A stretch of DNA of 7,798 nt from Candidatus Doudnabacteria bacterium (GTDB lineage Bacteria; Patescibacteriota; Doudnabacteria; UBA920), in assembly GCA_903913365.1 (NCBI GenBank), contig CAIWKW010000158.1, positions 1 to 7,798 of the forward strand, in the 5' to 3' direction. A program made the translations under genes and the position numbers. Shown here piece after piece: positions 5,469 to 7,798 of the stretch. The stretch's first letter is position 1; the number at the start of each line of letters is the position of its first letter. A model generated the notes under the pieces. That model ran no database searches. It was given only the letters and a program-made list of their open reading frames with translations, and was not told where the DNA came from.

Positions 5469-6629
5469 ATGAAAGAAAAAAGGAAAAAAGTGCTAATTGC
5501 CCTATCAGGCGGAATAGACAGTGCGGTTTCCGCATACCTGCTTATTAAGCAAGGATATCAGGTTGAGGCAGCCTTTATGAAGAACTGGTCATCCACCAAA
5601 GGCCTTAAATATGATGAATGTCCGTGGCTTGTTGACCGCCAGGATGCTTTGCGCGTGGCCGCCTTTTTGCATATTTCCATGCACACTTTGGATTTTGAAA
5701 AGCAGTATGAAAAAAATGTTTTAAACTATTTTTTTAAGGAATACGCGGCCGGCAGAACGCCGAATCCGGACGTAATGTGCAATAAGGAAATAAAATTTAA
5801 GCTGCTTTATAATTGGGCTATGAAAAACGGTTTTGATTATTTGGCCACGGGGCATTACGCACGGATTAGCAAAGTAGTTGGTAGGGGAGTAGTAGGTAGC
5901 AAGACGGTTGGCTACCACCTACCACCTACCACCTACCACCTAGAGCGAAGCAATGACGAATTCAAAGACCAAACCTATTTTATTTACAACATTAAAACCG
6001 AACAATTGCCCCATGTGCTGTTTCCCGTTGGAGGCATGAAAAAGCCGGCAGTAAAACTTTTGGCCAAAAAAATCGGCCTGCCAAATCAGGATAAAAAAGA
6101 AAGCATGGGCTTGTGTTTTGTCGGGCGTATCCGCTTAAAAGATTTTTTACAGCAGAAGCTAAAGCCGAAACCAGGTCCAATCGTGAACTTAGAACCCTCA
6201 CCCCGACCCTCTCCCAGAGGGAGAGGGAGGGAAAATGCTGTGATTGGCCGGCACGAAGGCTTGCATAACTATACTATTGGCCAAAGGCAGGGGATTAAAG
6301 TGGGTGCGGCCGGCCCTTATTATGTTGTGCAAAAGGATCTTGCTACGAACACTCTTTTTGTTACTAACGATCCCAAAGACAAGCGGTTGTTTACAAAAGA
6401 AGTCCAGCTCCATAGCATAAACGAGCTTACAAGCTTATCAGCTTATAAGCATATAAGCTTGCTCGGGCGTTACCGCCATCAAGGCGAACTGGTGCCGTTG
6501 ACCATCAAAAAAATTAAGACTGATTTATATCAAGTCGTTTTCAAAAAACCCCAAAAAGCTGTTGCTTCGGGGCAAAGTTTGGTATTATATAAGGGTAAAG
6601 TTTGTGTTGGCGGAGGCGTAATAGTGTAA
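5469..6629 (+). CDS. mnmA: tRNA-specific 2-thiouridylase MnmA (TrmU), with three in-frame repeat insertions
   Basis: MnmA thiolates U34 at the wobble position of Lys, Glu and Gln tRNAs, using ATP and sulfur delivered to an active-site cysteine. The 386-residue protein has the PP-loop SGGIDS (13-18), the nucleophile C104 in PNPDVMCNKEIKF, TGHYAR (127-132), KDQTYF (166-171), the second cysteine C216 in ESMGLCFVG, and GLHNYTIGQRQGI (264-276) in the C-terminal barrel region. All catalytic elements are present. It is somewhat longer than E. coli MnmA (368). The extra length falls in three places that depart from the family pattern: about 136-157, about 243-256 (PSPRPSPRGRGREN) and about 318-333. 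Each is encoded by a repeat or palindrome. No frame is broken, so the enzyme is probably functional. The start has only a weak AGG upstream. The next gene begins 10 bases after the stop, so the two are probably co-transcribed. Confidence 0.95.
   Translation: MKEKRKKVLIALSGGIDSAVSAYLLIKQGYQVEAAFMKNWSSTKGLKYDECPWLVDRQDALRVAAFLHISMHTLDFEKQYEKNVLNYFFKEYAAGRTPNPDVMCNKEIKFKLLYNWAMKNGFDYLATGHYARISKVVGRGVVGSKTVGYHLPPTTYHLERSNDEFKDQTYFIYNIKTEQLPHVLFPVGGMKKPAVKLLAKKIGLPNQDKKESMGLCFVGRIRLKDFLQQKLKPKPGPIVNLEPSPRPSPRGRGRENAVIGRHEGLHNYTIGQRQGIKVGAAGPYYVVQKDLATNTLFVTNDPKDKRLFTKEVQLHSINELTSLSAYKHISLLGRYRHQGELVPLTIKKIKTDLYQVVFKKPQKAVASGQSLVLYKGKVCVGGGVIV
5878..5942. repeat. Tandem 7-base repeats and inverted arm inside mnmA
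   Basis: Four perfect copies of CTACCAC lie at 5912-5939, followed by a partial fifth. On the left, TTGGTAGGGGAGTAGTAGGTAGC is an imperfect inverse copy, with GGTAGC (5895-5900) pairing with GCTACC (5911-5916). The segment encodes about residues 136-157 of MnmA, between ARISK and YHLERSND. Most MnmA proteins have only a short loop there. Since 7 is not a multiple of 3, a change of one copy number would break the gene. Confidence 0.85.
6195..6231. repeat. PSPRGRG-type palindromic repeat inside mnmA
   Basis: A perfect nine-pair stem, CCCTCTCCC (6207-6215), loop AGA and GGGAGAGGG (6219-6227), is flanked by CCCTC (6195-6199) and GAGGG (6227-6231). It encodes PSPRPSPRGRGRE between the family motifs GPIVNLE and VIGRHEGLHNYT. 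From memory, closely similar palindromes that translate to PSPRGRG are common dispersed repeats in several bacterial phyla. The low-complexity Pro/Arg/Gly content is unlike the rest of the protein. Confidence 0.85.
6422..6465. repeat. Nested AAGCTTAT palindrome inside mnmA
   Basis: The element is closed by CGAGC (6422-6426) with GCTCG (6461-6465). Inside it are AAGCTTAT (6431-6438) with ATAAGCTT (6453-6460), and at the centre the perfect palindrome GCTTATAAGC (6441-6450). It encodes about residues 318-333 (NELTSLSAYKHISLLG), just before GRYRH, where MnmA proteins normally have a different short strand and loop. Confidence 0.8.
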
Positions 6630-6639
6630 TTGAATAAAT

Positions 6640-7798
6640 ATGATATCAGATTACCCAAATAATCCAGGTCAGCTGGATGAACTAAGAAACCAAATCAGTC
6701 GCCAGTTGGAAAAAATATCCAAAAATGTAAAATTGGAAACTGTTGCGGAGCTAATTGGCGCAAAAGAATTTCTTAAATATGAAAATACCGGCCACGGCAA
6801 GGCGCCGGTGGCCGTTTTGGACGTGAAAGCTTTTTGCGAATATCTGTTAATGAACAACAAAACCATAAAACTACCCGACAGTTACACAAACACCGGCAGG
6901 GTTATTTTACCTCCGGATGATGGAGAAGTGATTATTGGGAGTGGGGCAGGAATGGAAAAGAAAGAAATAATTCCAAGAGATATATATTTAGTTCAACTGC
7001 TTGCGGAACTTGATCAAGATTATTACATCTTAGATGGCAAAAATACCCCCAACATGGTAAGAAGTTTAAGCTATAAAATTTTTGTAATCCCAGGCTTAAA
7101 AAAAGCGGTGTTTGTCAACAATGAAGAAGGTAATGCCACATATGTTGTTCATAATCTGGCGAAGGTGGATGAAGCAAGCACTTTAACGCTAGCAGCTCTA
7201 ACAAAGGATCAATTAAAAAACAGCCAAGAAAATAATTCGGTAAGTCTTTTGATATGGAAGGGAGGCCCTGAAGAATGGAAGATGAAAATGAGAGATTATT
7301 TGTTGTTTGAACTTGAGCCCGAAAATAAAAGCAAAAATCTCGATAATCAAGACGTAATAAATAAAAAGCTCAGATTAAAACTAGTCAATGAAGGTTATTT
7401 TGCCGAGAATGCTTTGGCAAAAGCCCTTGGAATTGATCACCAAACCTTGCAAAAAATCGCTGAAAAGTATCGTGAAAATCGCAAAAAAACCCATAGAGAG
7501 GAATGGCTTGTCGAAACGTTGGACTCACGTAAGTATAGGCGTAAGTACTACCATCCTGAATTAGCTTCTTTGGTTACCGCTGAGGTTAAGTCTAGAAAGC
7601 GGCCCCCCGAGGGTTTTGTGACAAACGAAAGTTTACAACATAGCCTTGGGCTTAGTTATATGACCATAAAAAGAACTGCCGAAAGATTTCAGCCAAACCT
7701 TAAGGGGAATTGGATTGTTTCCGCGTATGATGAAAGGATCGGCAGGGATATTGATTTTTATCATCCGGAATTAGCCACTTTTATTAAGGAAGAATTGC
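6640..7798 (+). CDS. Uncharacterised protein with tandem helix-turn-helix-like repeats (3' end outside the window)
   Basis: An open frame starts at ATG 6640, ten bases after mnmA, and runs for 386 residues to the window edge without a stop. No named family is recognised. Residues about 30-70 (LETVAELIGAKEF...VLDVKAFCEYLL) resemble a MerR/excisionase-like HTH segment. A middle region holds VRSLSYKIFVIPGLKKAVFV and EEGNATYVV. From residue 251, two copies of a unit of about 70 residues follow (251-323 and 324-386 onward). They share EG[YF], N-x-L...LG[IL], T[LI][QK]xxAE[KR][YF], W[LI]V and [YF]YHPELA[ST], with H305 and H375 exactly 70 apart. The LG-x(4)-T-[LI] pattern suggests HTH recognition helices, so the protein probably binds DNA (inference). 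No signal peptide or membrane segment is visible. More copies may follow outside the window. It may be co-transcribed with mnmA. Confidence 0.75.
   Translation, partial: MISDYPNNPGQLDELRNQISRQLEKISKNVKLETVAELIGAKEFLKYENTGHGKAPVAVLDVKAFCEYLLMNNKTIKLPDSYTNTGRVILPPDDGEVIIGSGAGMEKKEIIPRDIYLVQLLAELDQDYYILDGKNTPNMVRSLSYKIFVIPGLKKAVFVNNEEGNATYVVHNLAKVDEASTLTLAALTKDQLKNSQENNSVSLLIWKGGPEEWKMKMRDYLLFELEPENKSKNLDNQDVINKKLRLKLVNEGYFAENALAKALGIDHQTLQKIAEKYRENRKKTHREEWLVETLDSRKYRRKYYHPELASLVTAEVKSRKRPPEGFVTNESLQHSLGLSYMTIKRTAERFQPNLKGNWIVSAYDERIGRDIDFYHPELATFIKEEL

Noticed and set aside
5912..5939. CRISPR-like array
   Set aside because: The units are 7 bases, contiguous and without spacers, so this is a simple tandem repeat.
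5943..5959. GAGCGAAGCAATGACG in mnmA resembles part of a common dispersed repeat (GTCATTGCGAGCGAAGC-type)
   Set aside because: It encodes ERSNDE before FKDQTYF, which fits the normal MnmA pattern, so the likeness is probably coincidence.

Overview
The window looks like a piece of a chromosome from a bacterium of the Candidate Phyla Radiation (Patescibacteria, Parcubacteria-like). This is inferred from gene content and style. The DNA is moderately AT-rich, the genes are compact and often lack a clear ribosome binding site, and many products are small secreted or membrane proteins of uncertain role. Dispersed palindromic repeats are scattered both between and inside genes, and the last gene has the look of a lineage-specific helix-turn-helix repeat protein. 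No 16S rRNA or other decisive marker is present, so the assignment is a judgement, not a proof.

Layout. Positions 1-51 hold the last codons of an upstream gene that overlaps, by ATGA, a secreted or anchored CAP-domain protein with a C-terminal coiled coil (48-938). A spacer with a plausible promoter leads to a membrane protein with a beta-solenoid (bactofilin-like) ectodomain (1049-2188). It is followed by a YbaB/EbfC nucleoid-associated protein (2265-2546), a D-alanyl-D-alanine carboxypeptidase of the S11 family (2630-3568), a DsbA-like thiol oxidoreductase (3710-4387) and a half-size EamA transporter (4443-4865). All are on the plus strand. Facing them on the minus strand is a two-gene unit: a previously unlisted 45-residue membrane or secreted peptide (5274-5411) overlapping, again by ATGA, a secreted 143-residue protein with an EF-hand-like calcium loop (4846-5277). 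The plus strand resumes with mnmA, the tRNA 2-thiouridylase (5469-6629), and a long open-ended ORF (6640-7798) with tandem 70-residue units resembling winged-helix or HTH domains.

Functional picture. Most of the plus-strand genes act at the envelope: peptidoglycan trimming, extracytoplasmic disulfide chemistry, a CAP protein and a membrane-anchored solenoid. The DsbA-like protein could oxidise the cysteine pair of the neighbouring carboxypeptidase. YbaB and MnmA are housekeeping proteins.

The most striking feature is repeat structure. The spacers carry a triple-hairpin REP-like element (3639-3685) and AT-rich 'ATTCAAAATTC' elements (about 2551-2629 and 4402-4440). The mnmA gene itself contains three unrelated repeat or palindrome segments in frame, each at a point where the protein departs from the family consensus, while every catalytic motif is kept. 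This resembles the protein-coding palindromic elements known from Rickettsia and is the best candidate in this window for something undescribed. A second oddity is the 3' end of the 143-residue minus-strand gene, which reads without a stop through two GC-rich hairpins and a terminator-like T tract.
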